NCBI RefSeq assembly: GCF_003665095.1
Contig: NZ_RCHV01000002.1
Location: 4,636,501 to 4,700,500 of the forward strand
Source of the DNA: Streptomyces sp. Z26
GTDB lineage: Bacteria; Actinomycetota; Actinomycetes; Streptomycetales; Streptomycetaceae
Direction of reading: 5' to 3'
DNA length: 64,000 nt
Under the pieces are notes generated by a model. It saw nothing but the letters and a program-made list of their open reading frames with translations. It searched no databases and was not told the origin of the DNA. Numbering within the stretch: the stretch's first letter is position 1; every line of letters begins with the position of its first letter. The position numbers and the translations under genes are program-made. Of this stretch, positions 8,371 to 17,194 are shown piece after piece.

Positions 8371-8598
8371 TCAGATGGCGCCGAAGCCCACCTTGCGGGC
8401 GGCCTGCTCGCCGATCTCGACGTACGCCACGCGGTCGGACGGCACCAGGACCTTCCGTCCGCGCTCGTCCTCGAGGCAGAGCACGGTGCCGTTCTTGCCG
8501 AGCGCCGTCTCCACCGCGCTCCGCACCTCGTCGGCGGTCTGCCCGCTCTCGATGACGATCTCGCGGGGCGCGTGCTGCACGCCGATCTTGACCTCCAC
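8371..8598 (-). CDS. DUF3107 family protein
   Basis: A 75-residue protein, 'VEVKIGVQHAPREIVIES…', the full length of the DUF3107 family, predicted to be a short beta-alpha-beta fold. A GGAGGGAC ribosome-binding site lies ahead of the GTG start at 8598. Longer frames upstream are out of character for the family. Function is unknown; the gene is widely conserved in Actinobacteria, commonly beside a TetR regulator and a DEAD-box helicase as here. Confidence 0.85.
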   Translation of the reverse strand: MEVKIGVQHAPREIVIESGQTADEVRSAVETALGKNGTVLCLEDERGRKVLVPSDRVAYVEIGEQAARKVGFGAI

Positions 8599-8747
8599 GG
8601 CTATGTCCCTCCGAACGGTCAGTTGGGTGCGCGGCCAGCCGCGCGGTACGCAGCACAGATTAGCCCGCCCGCGTACCGCGGCGGCGCACGAGGCCGCATG
8701 CCAACAGCGAACACGACGCCCGGTGCCGGGGCCCTGCGAGGCGGGCG

Positions 8748-9374
8748 CTACTGGAGCGGGAACTCCGCGATGCCCCGCCACGACAGCGACGCGATCAGCC
8801 GCGCCGCCGCGTCGCGCGGGATGCGCTGGCCCGCGCCGAGCCAGTACCGCGCGGTGATCTGGGCCATCCCGCACAGGCCCACCGCCAGCAGCATCGCCTG
8901 CTCGTCGGGGAGCTTGGTGTCCTCGCTGATGACCTCGCTGACGGCCTTGGCGCAGTCGAGGCTGACCCGGTCGACCCGCTCCCGTACGGCGGGCTCGTTC
9001 GTCAGGTCGGACTCGAAGACCAGCCGGAAGGCGCCGCCCTCGTCCTCGACGTACGCGAAGTACGCGTCCATGGTCGCGCCGACGCGCAGCTTGTTGTCCG
9101 TGGTGGACGCCAACGCCGCGCGCACCGCGGCCAGCAGCGACTCGCAGTGCTGGTCGAGGAGGGCGAGATAGAGGTCGAGCTTGCCGGGGAAGTGCTGGTA
9201 CAGCACCGGCTTGCTGACCCCGGCCCGGTCCGCGATGTCGTCCATGGCCGCCGCGTGGTAGCCCTGCGCGACGAAGACCGCCTGGGCGGCGCCCAGCAGC
9301 TGGTTGCGCCGCGCCCTGCGCGGCAGGCGCGTGCCGCGCGGGCGCGCTTCTGCTGTCGGCTCGGTCGCTGTCAC
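8748..9374 (-). CDS. TetR/AcrR family transcriptional regulator
   Basis: A 208-residue regulator. The N-terminal helix-turn-helix covers about residues 25-70 ('QLLGAAQAVFVAQGYHAAAMDDIADRAGVSKPVLYQHFPGK' split over this span, a textbook TetR pattern). It is followed by a helical ligand-binding domain. The start is GTG 9374 with GGGAGGCGAGC just ahead. It belongs to the conserved DUF3107 neighbourhood of Streptomyces. Its target genes are not evident; autoregulation is usual in the family. Confidence 0.9.
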   Translation of the reverse strand: MTATEPTAEARPRGTRLPRRARRNQLLGAAQAVFVAQGYHAAAMDDIADRAGVSKPVLYQHFPGKLDLYLALLDQHCESLLAAVRAALASTTDNKLRVGATMDAYFAYVEDEGGAFRLVFESDLTNEPAVRERVDRVSLDCAKAVSEVISEDTKLPDEQAMLLAVGLCGMAQITARYWLGAGQRIPRDAAARLIASLSWRGIAEFPLQ

Positions 9375-9531
9375 GCTCGCCTCCCGGTACTTCCCCGGCG
9401 GAACCGGGGGACGTTCATCCTGCGCGCCGCGCGCGCCGAACCGTCATCGTACTTTTCGGTAACAGCGCTGTGCGTCCCGCGGGCGGAGAATTTCACCGGC
9501 TGGACGGAGAGCCGGACCGAGTCGTGCCGCT

Positions 9532-9765
9532 TTAACGGTATTCGTCCTCGTTCACCTCCACCTCCCGCGCCTGCTCGGCGGCGTCCGCGGGGTCCGCCTC
9601 CTCGCCGCCACGGGCGGTCAGCGGTGCCTCCCGCTGTCGGAGCGCGTGCGTGCGCTGCTCCGTGGTGTCCGCTTCGGGGGCTTCGAGGGCGATCTCGCCC
9701 GGTCCGTCCTCGCCGCCGTCCTCGCCGTCCTCGAAGGTGTCGGGGTCGGTCGGGTCCACGTTCAT
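9532..9765 (-). CDS. Small acidic protein, conserved hypothetical
   Basis: A 77-residue, very acidic, probably disordered protein beginning 'MNVDPTDPDTFEDGEDGGED' and ending 'VEVNEDEYR'. The ATG at 9765 has a good AAGGGGATCG ribosome-binding site. The frame is open much further upstream on the minus strand, but that part is antisense to the hydrolase gene and not coding-like. No domain is recognised. It lies divergent from the alpha/beta hydrolase at 9910. Confidence 0.6.
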   Translation of the reverse strand: MNVDPTDPDTFEDGEDGGEDGPGEIALEAPEADTTEQRTHALRQREAPLTARGGEEADPADAAEQAREVEVNEDEYR

Positions 9766-9874
9766 GTCGATCCCCTTCCGGGCCGGAGCCCTTCGTACGA
9801 GCGTACGAGCGTCCTCCGGCCGTCGCCAGCAGGTCGCCGGTCGTACGAATTCCCCCTCCGTGCGGCCGAACACG

Positions 9875-9903
9875 TGAGCCCGTACGTGATCGTCTCGTAA
9901 CAT
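9875..9903 (+). promoter_or_regulatory. Predicted leaderless promoter of the hydrolase-DUF3152 operon
   Basis: TGAGCC (9875-9880) and TAACAT (9898-9903) are 17 nt apart. Six bases later comes the ATG at 9910, with no Shine-Dalgarno sequence between. Transcription starting at the ATG itself is the simplest reading. This promoter may drive the genes onward from the hydrolase. Confidence 0.5.
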
Positions 9904-9909
9904 TGCCCC

Positions 9910-10920
9910 ATGTCGTCGACCGAGCAGCCCGACATCCAGGCCGCGATGCCCCCCGCGGTCCCTCCCACCAGCAGCGCGCGCGTCGGAGACGGCGAGTCGC
10001 TGCGCGCCGTGCGGCTGCCCGGCCTCACGCTCGGAGTGCGGTCCCGCGTCCCGAGACGGGACGGCTTGCCGCCCGCGCTGTACGTGCACGGGCTCGGCGG
10101 CTCCTCGCAGAACTGGTCGCTCCTGATGGAGCTGCTCGACGACACCGTCGACGGCGAGGCCGTCGACCTGCCGGGCTTCGGCGACTCCCCGCCCGCCGAC
10201 GACGGGGACTACTCGGTGACGGGCCACGCCCGCGCCGTCATCCGCTACCTGGAGGCCGCCGACCGCGGCCCCGTGCACCTGCTGGGCAACTCGATGGGCG
10301 GCGCCGTCTCCACCCGCGTCGCCGCCGTACGCCCCGACCTCGTCCGTACGCTCACCCTCGTCTCGCCCGCGCTGCCCGAACTGCGGCCGCAGCGTACGGC
10401 CGTGCCCACCGCGCTCCTCGCGGTACCCGGCGTCGCCGGGCTGTTCGGGCGCCTCACCAAGGGCTGGACGGCGGAACGCCGCACGCGTGAGGTACTGGCG
10501 CTCTGTTACGGCGACCCCGGACGGGTGACACCGGAGGGCTTCGCGTTGGCGGTCGAGGAGTACGAACGGCGGCTCACGCTCCCGTACTTCTGGGACTCGC
10601 TGGCCGGTTCGGCGCGCGGCATCGTCAACGCGTACACGATGGGCGGCCAGCACTCCCTCTGGCGGCAGGCCGAGCGGGTGCTCGCGCCGACGCTGCTGGT
10701 GTACGGAGGGCGCGACCTGCTGGTGTCCTACCGGATGGCGCGCCGGGCGAACGCGGCCTTCCGCGACTCGCGGTTGCTGACCCTGCCGGAGTCCGGACAC
10801 GTGGCGATGATGGAGTATCCCGAAGTGGTCGCGGGCGCCTTCCGCGAACTGCTCACCGAGACCGGCCGCGCGCCGGACGGGACCGCCGTGAACTCCGAGA
10901 CCCTGACGAGGGGTGCCTAG
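9910..10920 (+). CDS. Alpha/beta hydrolase
   Basis: A 336-residue alpha/beta hydrolase: oxyanion segment 'LYVHGLGGSSQNW', nucleophile Ser in 'GNSMGG' near residue 127, Asp in 'VYGGRDLLV' near 265 and His in 'ESGHVAMME' near 297. The nucleophile elbow is typical of esterases and C-C hydrolases. The first ~35 residues look disordered. The stop codon overlaps the GTG of the DUF3152 gene (TAGTG), indicating translational coupling, so the two products probably work together. Substrate unknown. Confidence 0.85.
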   Translation: MSSTEQPDIQAAMPPAVPPTSSARVGDGESLRAVRLPGLTLGVRSRVPRRDGLPPALYVHGLGGSSQNWSLLMELLDDTVDGEAVDLPGFGDSPPADDGDYSVTGHARAVIRYLEAADRGPVHLLGNSMGGAVSTRVAAVRPDLVRTLTLVSPALPELRPQRTAVPTALLAVPGVAGLFGRLTKGWTAERRTREVLALCYGDPGRVTPEGFALAVEEYERRLTLPYFWDSLAGSARGIVNAYTMGGQHSLWRQAERVLAPTLLVYGGRDLLVSYRMARRANAAFRDSRLLTLPESGHVAMMEYPEVVAGAFRELLTETGRAPDGTAVNSETLTRGA

Positions 10921-12482
10921 TGGGACGCCACAGCCGTAAGCGCCGCGGCGGGGACGCCGGGAGCCCCGACGCGCCCGAGGGTGCCGCCGCCGAGGTGCCG
11001 CGGCAGCCGCCGCCGTCGGCACGACCGCCCGGTGGGCGGGGCGCGCCCGGCGCCGACGCGACGGGGACGCCCGCGCACGGGACGTCGCTGTTCGGCGGCC
11101 CCGCGGCCGGGCCGGGGCCCGGTACGCCGCCGCGCGGTGTGCCCGGCGTCGGCCCCGCCACCCGTGGCGGGCACCCGCAGCACCGCGAACCGGGCGGCGG
11201 CTGGGGCGCGTCGGGCGCGGGCCAGGGCCCGCCCACCGGCGGCGTGCCGCGGGTGTCGCCGCTGCCCGGCCGGGGGACGCCGAACCGGCCGTCCGGGCCC
11301 CGGCAGGAGTACCTCGACGCGTTCGACGCCCTGGACGACACGGGCGAGAACGTCTTCGCGGCGGGCGCCCCGCAGCGGAAACCGCAGCCCCGGCGGCCGT
11401 CGCAGCCACAGAAGCAGTCGCAGCAGCAGCCACCGGCGCGGGCGGGGCGCGAGGAGCCGGACCCCGGCCCCCCGGAGTTCGAACCCCCGGAGCCCGGCCA
11501 CCCGTTGGACGACTTCCCGGTGAAGCCCCTGGCCGTACGGGAGCGGCGCGCGCCCGACGGGGACCGGGACGACGAGGACCGCGGCCCGGAGCCGGGCCCG
11601 GGAAGGCGCCCGCCGGACGACGACGAGCCGTACGCGCCCCTGGCGGTGGTCGACACGGGCGGTGGGAAGCCCGCCCGCAAGCGCACGTTCGCGGGGGTGG
11701 GCGCCGCGGCCGTCGCGACGGTGCTCGCGGTCGTCGTGGGCGGGCAGATCGTCAGCGGCTCGCACGACCGTGACACCCGGGCCGCGAGCCGCGACGTCGA
11801 CCGCGGCAGGGGCGACGACGCCTCCCGCTCCGACGCGCGCCCCGGCCCCGCGCAGGGGCCCGCGAAGCCCGAGGCGCCGCTCACGTACGACGACAAGCTG
11901 GCCGCGGTGCTGCCGCTGGACGGGAAGCTGAAGGGGCCGGGCGACTTCACGGCCGTACCGGGCCGTCAGACCGGCGCCGAGGGCGGCCCGGTGATGCGCT
12001 ACCGGGTCGACGTGGAGAAGGAACTCCCGCTCGACGGCGAGCTGTTCGCGCAGGCCGTGCACACCACCCTGAACGACGAACGGAGTTGGGCGCACGACGA
12101 CGCCCGCAGCTTCGAGCGCGTGTCCTCCGGGCGGGCCGACTTCGTCATCACCCTGGCCAGCCCCGGCACGACCGCCGAGTGGTGCGCCAAGTCCGGCCTG
12201 GACACCCGCGAGCAGAACGTCTCCTGCGACTCCGCCGCGACCAACCGAGTCATGATCAACGCCTACCGCTGGGCGCAGGGTGCGAAGACCTTCGGGGACA
12301 AGCTGATGGGCGAGTACCGGCAGATGCTCATCAACCACGAGGTGGGCCACCGCCTCGGGCACGACCACGTGGGCTGCGAGAAGCGGGGCGAGGCCGCGCC
12401 CGTGATGATGCAGCAGACCAAGACGCTGACGACGGACGGCCGGACGTGCCGCCCGAACGCCTGGCCGTTCCCGCACGCGTAG
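10920..12482 (+). CDS. DUF3152 membrane-anchored putative zinc protease
   Basis: A 520-residue protein in three parts. Residues 1-245 are Pro/Gly/Arg-rich and probably cytoplasmic and disordered. A single membrane helix lies at about 257-280 ('AGVGAAAVATVLAVVVGGQIV'). The exported C-terminal DUF3152 domain follows. That domain contains 'NHEVGHRLGHDHVGC', which fits the zinc-metalloprotease pattern HExxHxxGxxH, plus Cys residues that could form disulfides. Proteolysis is likely from the motif but unproved for the family. The GTG start overlaps the hydrolase stop. The gene leads into the glycosyltransferase cluster after a 287-base gap. Confidence 0.8.
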   Translation: MGRHSRKRRGGDAGSPDAPEGAAAEVPRQPPPSARPPGGRGAPGADATGTPAHGTSLFGGPAAGPGPGTPPRGVPGVGPATRGGHPQHREPGGGWGASGAGQGPPTGGVPRVSPLPGRGTPNRPSGPRQEYLDAFDALDDTGENVFAAGAPQRKPQPRRPSQPQKQSQQQPPARAGREEPDPGPPEFEPPEPGHPLDDFPVKPLAVRERRAPDGDRDDEDRGPEPGPGRRPPDDDEPYAPLAVVDTGGGKPARKRTFAGVGAAAVATVLAVVVGGQIVSGSHDRDTRAASRDVDRGRGDDASRSDARPGPAQGPAKPEAPLTYDDKLAAVLPLDGKLKGPGDFTAVPGRQTGAEGGPVMRYRVDVEKELPLDGELFAQAVHTTLNDERSWAHDDARSFERVSSGRADFVITLASPGTTAEWCAKSGLDTREQNVSCDSAATNRVMINAYRWAQGAKTFGDKLMGEYRQMLINHEVGHRLGHDHVGCEKRGEAAPVMMQQTKTLTTDGRTCRPNAWPFPHA

Positions 12483-12769
12483 CGGGCCCGGCGCGTACGG
12501 CGTGCGCGGCGCGCTCGGTACGCGGGGCGCGCGCGGCCCCGTCGCGTCGGCCCGCGCGCGGGGCGTACGGGCGCTCCCCTCGGCGCGCGTCCGGCCTCTA
12601 GCCGCCCGGAACGCCTCACCGCAGGGAAAGTCACGACCGTTCACCCCTTCTGGTGGCGCGACGGACAACCGTCCATCACTGTCGGGCGTCAGCCGCATAC
12701 CGTCGGTCGCATCACACCACTGCGGAGCCCCGTCAGTGGCATGGACGACGACGGACCGGGGGTGCGCCC
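12483..12769 (+). other. Intergenic region before the glycosyltransferase cluster
   Basis: The first 120 bases are extremely GC-rich with no coding signal. The second half holds the small inverted repeats GACGG-acaa-CCGTC and CCACTG…CAGTGG, and a possible -10 box (CATACC) roughly 60-80 bases before the GTG at 12770. A separate promoter for the glycosyltransferase operon probably lies here; boxes cannot be fixed. Confidence 0.35.
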
Positions 12770-14782
12770 GTGCGCGTGGCACTGCTGACGGAGGGTGGTT
12801 ACCCGTCTGCGCGTGGTGAGTCGGTGCTCTGGTGCGACCGGCTGCTGCGGGGACTGGACAGCCACGAGTTCGAGCTGTACGCGCTGACCCGCAGCGCCCG
12901 CCAGGAGCGGGCCGGTTGGTGCGACCTGCCGCGGAACGTCGCGCGGGTGTCCGTCGCCCCCCTGTGGGGCGGTGCCCCCGCGGCGGAGCCCGGCGGCGGG
13001 CGCGGCCTGGAGGGGCGGCGCGAACGGCGCCTGTTCGAGGCGCACTTCGGCGAGCTGGCCGCGGCCGTCTGCGCCGTCGGCCCCGACGACGGCTCCACGG
13101 CCCTGGCGGACCGTTTCGCCTCCGGCCTGTACGGCCTCGCCTCCCTCGCCCGGCAGCACGGCGGACTCCCCGCCGCGCTCCGCTCCGAACGGGCCGTCCG
13201 CATCCTGGAGTCCGCCTGCCGCGCGCCCGGCGCGCTGCGCTCCGCGCAGTCCGCGAAGGTGCCCGACCTGCTGGCCGTCGTGGACCGGCTGGAGCGCGCG
13301 CTGCGCCCGCTGTCGCTGGACTGGTACGGCGAGCCGGACGGCGACAGCGGCCTCGCCGCCGCCGACCTCTGCCACGCCGTGGGCGGCGGCACCGCAGCCC
13401 TCGCGGGGCTGCTGGCGGCCCGCGCGTACGGCACGCCGCTGCTCGTCACCGAGTACGGCGTGCGGTTGCGCGAGCACTACCTGGCGAGCGCCGCGGACGC
13501 CGTCGCGCCGTCCGCCGCGGGCGCTCCCGTACGTGCCCTGCTGGCGTCGTTCCAGGCCCGGTTGGCCCGCGAGACGTACACGCGGGCACAGCTGATCACC
13601 CCCGGCAACGCGCACGCCCGCCGCTGGCAGGAGCGCTTCGGCGCGCGCCGCGAGCGGCTGCGCACCGTGTACCCGGGGATGGACGCCACCCCCTTCGCGG
13701 GGGTCGTCGAGGAGACCGCGGACGCGGCGGCGCGCGGCGCGGGCGGCGGGGGCGGCACGCTGGTCTGGGTGGGGCGGATCGCCCCGGCGAAGGACCTGGT
13801 GGCGCTGCTGCACGCGTTCGCCGAGGTGCGGAAGGCCGTGCCGCGCGCGCGGCTGCGCATCGTGGACACCTCCGGCGCGCACGAGGCGGCCGCGAACGAA
13901 TACGCGGCGCACTGCCGGGAGTTGGCCGGCCAGCTCTTCCCCGGCGGCGTCGCGGACGCCCGCGCCGGCCGTACGGCGGACGAGGCGGCGCACCGTACGG
14001 CCGACGGGCCGCGTACGGGCGCGGCGGAGCGGGCGGCGGAGCGGGCGCGTACGGCGGCCGGGCGCGCGGGCGGGCAGGCGCGCCCCGAGGAGGCGCCGGT
14101 CGTGTTCGACGCGGTCGGCGGTCCGGGGGTGCCGACGCTGGCGGACGCGTACGCGTCGGCGGGCGTGGTCGTCCTGTCGAGCCTTGTCGAGGGGTTCCCC
14201 GTCTCCCTGGTGGAGGCCATGTTCTGCGCGCGGGCGACGGTCTCGACGGACGCCGGAGCGGTGTGCGAGGTGATCGGCGGTACGGGGCTGGTCGTGCCGC
14301 AGCGCGATCCGCGCGCGCTGGCGGAGGCGTGCGTCGCGCTGCTGCGCGACCCCGCGCGCCGCGCGCGCCTGGGGGCGGCGGCCCGCGCGCGGGCGCTCGA
14401 ACTCTTCACCGCCGAGCAGAACATCGAGGCGTTCCGCGCCATCTACCTGGAGCTGATGTCGCACTGCCCCGTGCGCCGCGACACCGCCGACGCGACCGGC
14501 GAGGACGGCACCCGCCACCCGCTGCCCTTCGCCCGCCCGGCCGAGGCGCACCTGCCCGGCCGCTGGGCGGGCACCACGCGCCCGCCCACGGGTGCCTCCG
14601 GCGGCCCCGCCGGGCACCACGCCGGGGGCCAGCGGCCGCCCGCGCGCACCGAACCGCAGCCGGGCGCCCCCCGCCCCGGCACCCCACCCACCTGGGCACG
14701 CCGTACGGGGCGCGCCGACGCCGTACGAGGCGCCGCGCCGCCGCGGGTGTCCGCCCGGCACGGAAAGGAGGACCCCAAGTGA
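12770..14782 (+). CDS. PelF-like glycosyltransferase (DUF3492 + GT4)
   Basis: A 670-residue GT-B glycosyltransferase. The N-terminal half begins 'VRVALLTEGGYP' and contains 'LLVTEYGVRLREHYL', both marks of the DUF3492 domain of PelF-type enzymes. The C-terminal half has 'VWVGRIAPAKDL', then 'SSLVEGFPVSLVEAMFCARATVSTDAG', the GT4 nucleotide-sugar site with the E-x7-E type glutamates. PelF enzymes polymerise amino-sugar exopolysaccharide in the cytoplasm. Unusual is a 50-60-residue Arg/Ala/Thr-rich insertion around residues 395-450. The last ~100 residues are proline-rich tail. The stop overlaps the next GTG (GTGA), so the membrane protein is coupled. Confidence 0.85.
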   Translation: MRVALLTEGGYPSARGESVLWCDRLLRGLDSHEFELYALTRSARQERAGWCDLPRNVARVSVAPLWGGAPAAEPGGGRGLEGRRERRLFEAHFGELAAAVCAVGPDDGSTALADRFASGLYGLASLARQHGGLPAALRSERAVRILESACRAPGALRSAQSAKVPDLLAVVDRLERALRPLSLDWYGEPDGDSGLAAADLCHAVGGGTAALAGLLAARAYGTPLLVTEYGVRLREHYLASAADAVAPSAAGAPVRALLASFQARLARETYTRAQLITPGNAHARRWQERFGARRERLRTVYPGMDATPFAGVVEETADAAARGAGGGGGTLVWVGRIAPAKDLVALLHAFAEVRKAVPRARLRIVDTSGAHEAAANEYAAHCRELAGQLFPGGVADARAGRTADEAAHRTADGPRTGAAERAAERARTAAGRAGGQARPEEAPVVFDAVGGPGVPTLADAYASAGVVVLSSLVEGFPVSLVEAMFCARATVSTDAGAVCEVIGGTGLVVPQRDPRALAEACVALLRDPARRARLGAAARARALELFTAEQNIEAFRAIYLELMSHCPVRRDTADATGEDGTRHPLPFARPAEAHLPGRWAGTTRPPTGASGGPAGHHAGGQRPPARTEPQPGAPRPGTPPTWARRTGRADAVRGAAPPRVSARHGKEDPK

Positions 14783-16995
14783 CCCCCCACGCACCTGGTT
14801 TCCCGCCCCCGCCCCCACCGCGGTCCGCCGAGTCCGCCGCGCCCGCCTCCGGTCCGCCTGTGGGGGGCGGCACGGAGGACGTCGGCGCGGCGGGCCCGAC
14901 GGGCGACGCAGGCGGGTGGCGCGCGGGCCCGGAGGGCGCCCCCGCCCCCGCCCCCGACGCCGGGCCGCACGCGGACGGCGAGCGGCCCGGCGGGCCCGGT
15001 CCGGCGGCGTCGGCGCCGGTCAACCCCGGCGCCTGGGACGCCCGTTCGTGGGTGCTCCTGGACGGGCCCGAGCCGGAGCCGGGGCCGTTCGCGGCGCCCG
15101 CCGCGCCCGCGCCGCAGCCGTACGGCGAGCCGCCGCGCGTCCACGGCGTCGTGGGCGGTCGTGTGCCGCCCCGTACTGCCGGGGACGCGACGCACGTCCC
15201 CGTCCGTACGGCGCCCGCGGCGGACGGTCCGCCTCCGGCGGACGCGCCGACGCCGGACGCGCCGCGGGTCGTCTGGCCCGAGGCGGGGCAGGCCGACGAC
15301 GTGGCGCCGCTGGACGCCGCGCGGGTGCCCGCCGTGGAGCAGACCGGGGTGACGAAGGGGCCGCGCCGCGACCGGCCCGTCGTGCCGGTGCCGTCCGCCG
15401 CGCCCCCGTCCGTGGCGGCCGACCCGCGCCCGGCGGACGGGCCGCCCGCCGAGGACGCCGTACGCCCGGACGCGCCCGGCGCGCACGACGAGCCGCACGT
15501 CCCCGACGACCCTGCCCCCGACGCCCCCGCCCCCGCCCCCGAGCCGCAGGCGCCCGACGGGTCGGGTCGCGACCCGCGCGGGCGGGTGTCCGCCGACCCG
15601 GTGCGCGCGCTGATGCGGCAGTACCGCGAGCTGTGCGAACGGGCCGTCGACCCGCTGGAGATCGCCGCCGGGCTGGAGGCGCGCGGCGTCACGGACCGTA
15701 CGGCGGCCCGCTTCCGGCACCGCGACGTCTTCTCGCTCGCCGAGGAGCTGTACGCGCGCGTGCCCCACGCGGAGAGCACCGACGGCACCGACCACCCCGA
15801 CGGCGAGGGCGGCGGCACCTCCGCCGGGCCCGCCACCCGCGCCCGCACCCGTACCGGCCGCGCCGCCCGCACCCGTACCGCCCGGCGCCGTACGGCCGCA
15901 CCGTCCGCGCCCTCCGTACCCGCCGCGCGCGCGGCGGGCCGTCCGCCGCTGCGCCGCCGCGTCGCCGCCGCGCTCCGGCGGGCCGCCCTCCGGGTCGCCG
16001 TGCCGCTGCTGCCCGGGGTGTTGTGCTGCGCCGCGTTCGCGGCGCTCGCGCGCCCGGACCTGCCGGGCCCGGCCCGCCAGGGCGTCGCCGTACTGGGCAC
16101 TGTCGCGGTGCTCGCCGCCCTGTGGTGGGCCGTACGGCCGCTCCTGCGCGACGCCGCGCACGCGTCCCCCGTACGGCACGGGCACGCGTACGCCCACGAG
16201 GACGGGCACGTGCACGGCGAGCCGCCCCGGACCCCGCTCCCCGTCGTGCCCGCACTCGCCCTCTGCGCGCTCCTCGGCTACGCCCTGCGCGGCGACTGGC
16301 TCCTGGCCGAACTCCTCGCGGGCGGCCCGCACCCCGGTGACGCGGCGCCCGCCGGAACGCGCCGGTCCGTGCCGATCGCCCTCGCGTGCGCCGTGGCGCC
16401 CGCCGTCTGGTGCGCGCGGTGGTTCGCGGCGCGCGCCCGGCGGCGGTTGGCGCGCAGCCGTACCCTCGCCGAGTTCGCGTCGGGGGTACGCCCGCTGCTC
16501 GCGGTCGCGGTCGCGGTGTTCGCGGCGCTGCTGCTCGCCGTGGAGTGCGCGGCGGGGCTCGTGGCGGACGGCGCGCTCCCACCCGCCGGTACGCAGGCCG
16601 CCACGGCCGCGCTCGGCGTGCTGCTGTTCGTCGCGCTGCTGCTCGCCGTGCACGGCTTCGCGCGCGCCGCCGTGGTCGGTACGGGCGCGGCCTGCGCGCT
16701 GGAGGCGCTGGCCCTGGGCGCCGTGCTCGCCGCCCGGCTGCCCGGCGCCGAGGCGCTGGACGTGCCGGTGGCGCGCACGGCGGGGGAGTGGGGGCCGTCC
16801 GCCGTGCCCGCCCTGCTCTGCGCCGCCGTCGCGCTCGCGCTGCTGGCGTACGCCGCCCGCGTGCTGACCGGCGCGTCCGCGCACCACGTACCGGCCGCGC
16901 ACCCCGTACCGCGGGCGCACCCCGTACCGGCCGCGCCGCAGGGCCCGCCCGCGCACCCGACCCCGTTCGCGTACGACGGGACGGCCGCCCCCTGA
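14779..16995 (+). CDS. Polytopic membrane protein with long Pro-rich N-terminus
   Basis: A 738-residue protein. Residues 1-~270 are low-complexity Pro/Ala/Asp sequence. A short ordered segment around 275-330 contains 'VRALMRQYRELCERAVDPLEIAAGLEARGVTDRTAARF'-type helices (cited here only in part as key words). About eight hydrophobic helices follow to near 705. A GGAAAGGAGG ribosome-binding site precedes the GTG, which overlaps the glycosyltransferase stop by 4 bp. It could be the membrane channel or scaffold for the polymer made by the neighbour, the role PelG or PelE plays in Pel systems, but I see no direct similarity to those. Function inferred only from context. Confidence 0.75.
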   Translation: MTPHAPGFPPPPPPRSAESAAPASGPPVGGGTEDVGAAGPTGDAGGWRAGPEGAPAPAPDAGPHADGERPGGPGPAASAPVNPGAWDARSWVLLDGPEPEPGPFAAPAAPAPQPYGEPPRVHGVVGGRVPPRTAGDATHVPVRTAPAADGPPPADAPTPDAPRVVWPEAGQADDVAPLDAARVPAVEQTGVTKGPRRDRPVVPVPSAAPPSVAADPRPADGPPAEDAVRPDAPGAHDEPHVPDDPAPDAPAPAPEPQAPDGSGRDPRGRVSADPVRALMRQYRELCERAVDPLEIAAGLEARGVTDRTAARFRHRDVFSLAEELYARVPHAESTDGTDHPDGEGGGTSAGPATRARTRTGRAARTRTARRRTAAPSAPSVPAARAAGRPPLRRRVAAALRRAALRVAVPLLPGVLCCAAFAALARPDLPGPARQGVAVLGTVAVLAALWWAVRPLLRDAAHASPVRHGHAYAHEDGHVHGEPPRTPLPVVPALALCALLGYALRGDWLLAELLAGGPHPGDAAPAGTRRSVPIALACAVAPAVWCARWFAARARRRLARSRTLAEFASGVRPLLAVAVAVFAALLLAVECAAGLVADGALPPAGTQAATAALGVLLFVALLLAVHGFARAAVVGTGAACALEALALGAVLAARLPGAEALDVPVARTAGEWGPSAVPALLCAAVALALLAYAARVLTGASAHHVPAAHPVPRAHPVPAAPQGPPAHPTPFAYDGTAAP

Positions 16996-17101
16996 CCGCC
17001 GTCCCCGACACCCACCCCACGTCCCCCTTCCGCCCCGCCCGTCCCCGAACAGGCCCGTCCCGCACCACCGTTCGACCCACCGCCTGAGGAGCACACGCCC
17101 G

Positions 17102-17194
17102 ATGACCGCTGAGCCGTCGCGGAGCGCGCAGGCCGCGCACCCGCCGTACCGCACCGCCGTTCCCGCCCACCCCCACCAGGAGGCCGCGCGATGA
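17102..17194 (+). CDS. Possible 30-residue ORF coupled to the epimerase
   Basis: An ATG at 17102 opens a 30-codon frame (MTAEPSRSAQAA…) whose TGA overlaps the ATG of the epimerase as ATGA. A GGAG lies about 12 nt before the start, somewhat far. It might be a translated leader that couples ribosomes into the epimerase, or chance. It has no recognisable domain. Confidence 0.35.
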   Translation: MTAEPSRSAQAAHPPYRTAVPAHPHQEAAR

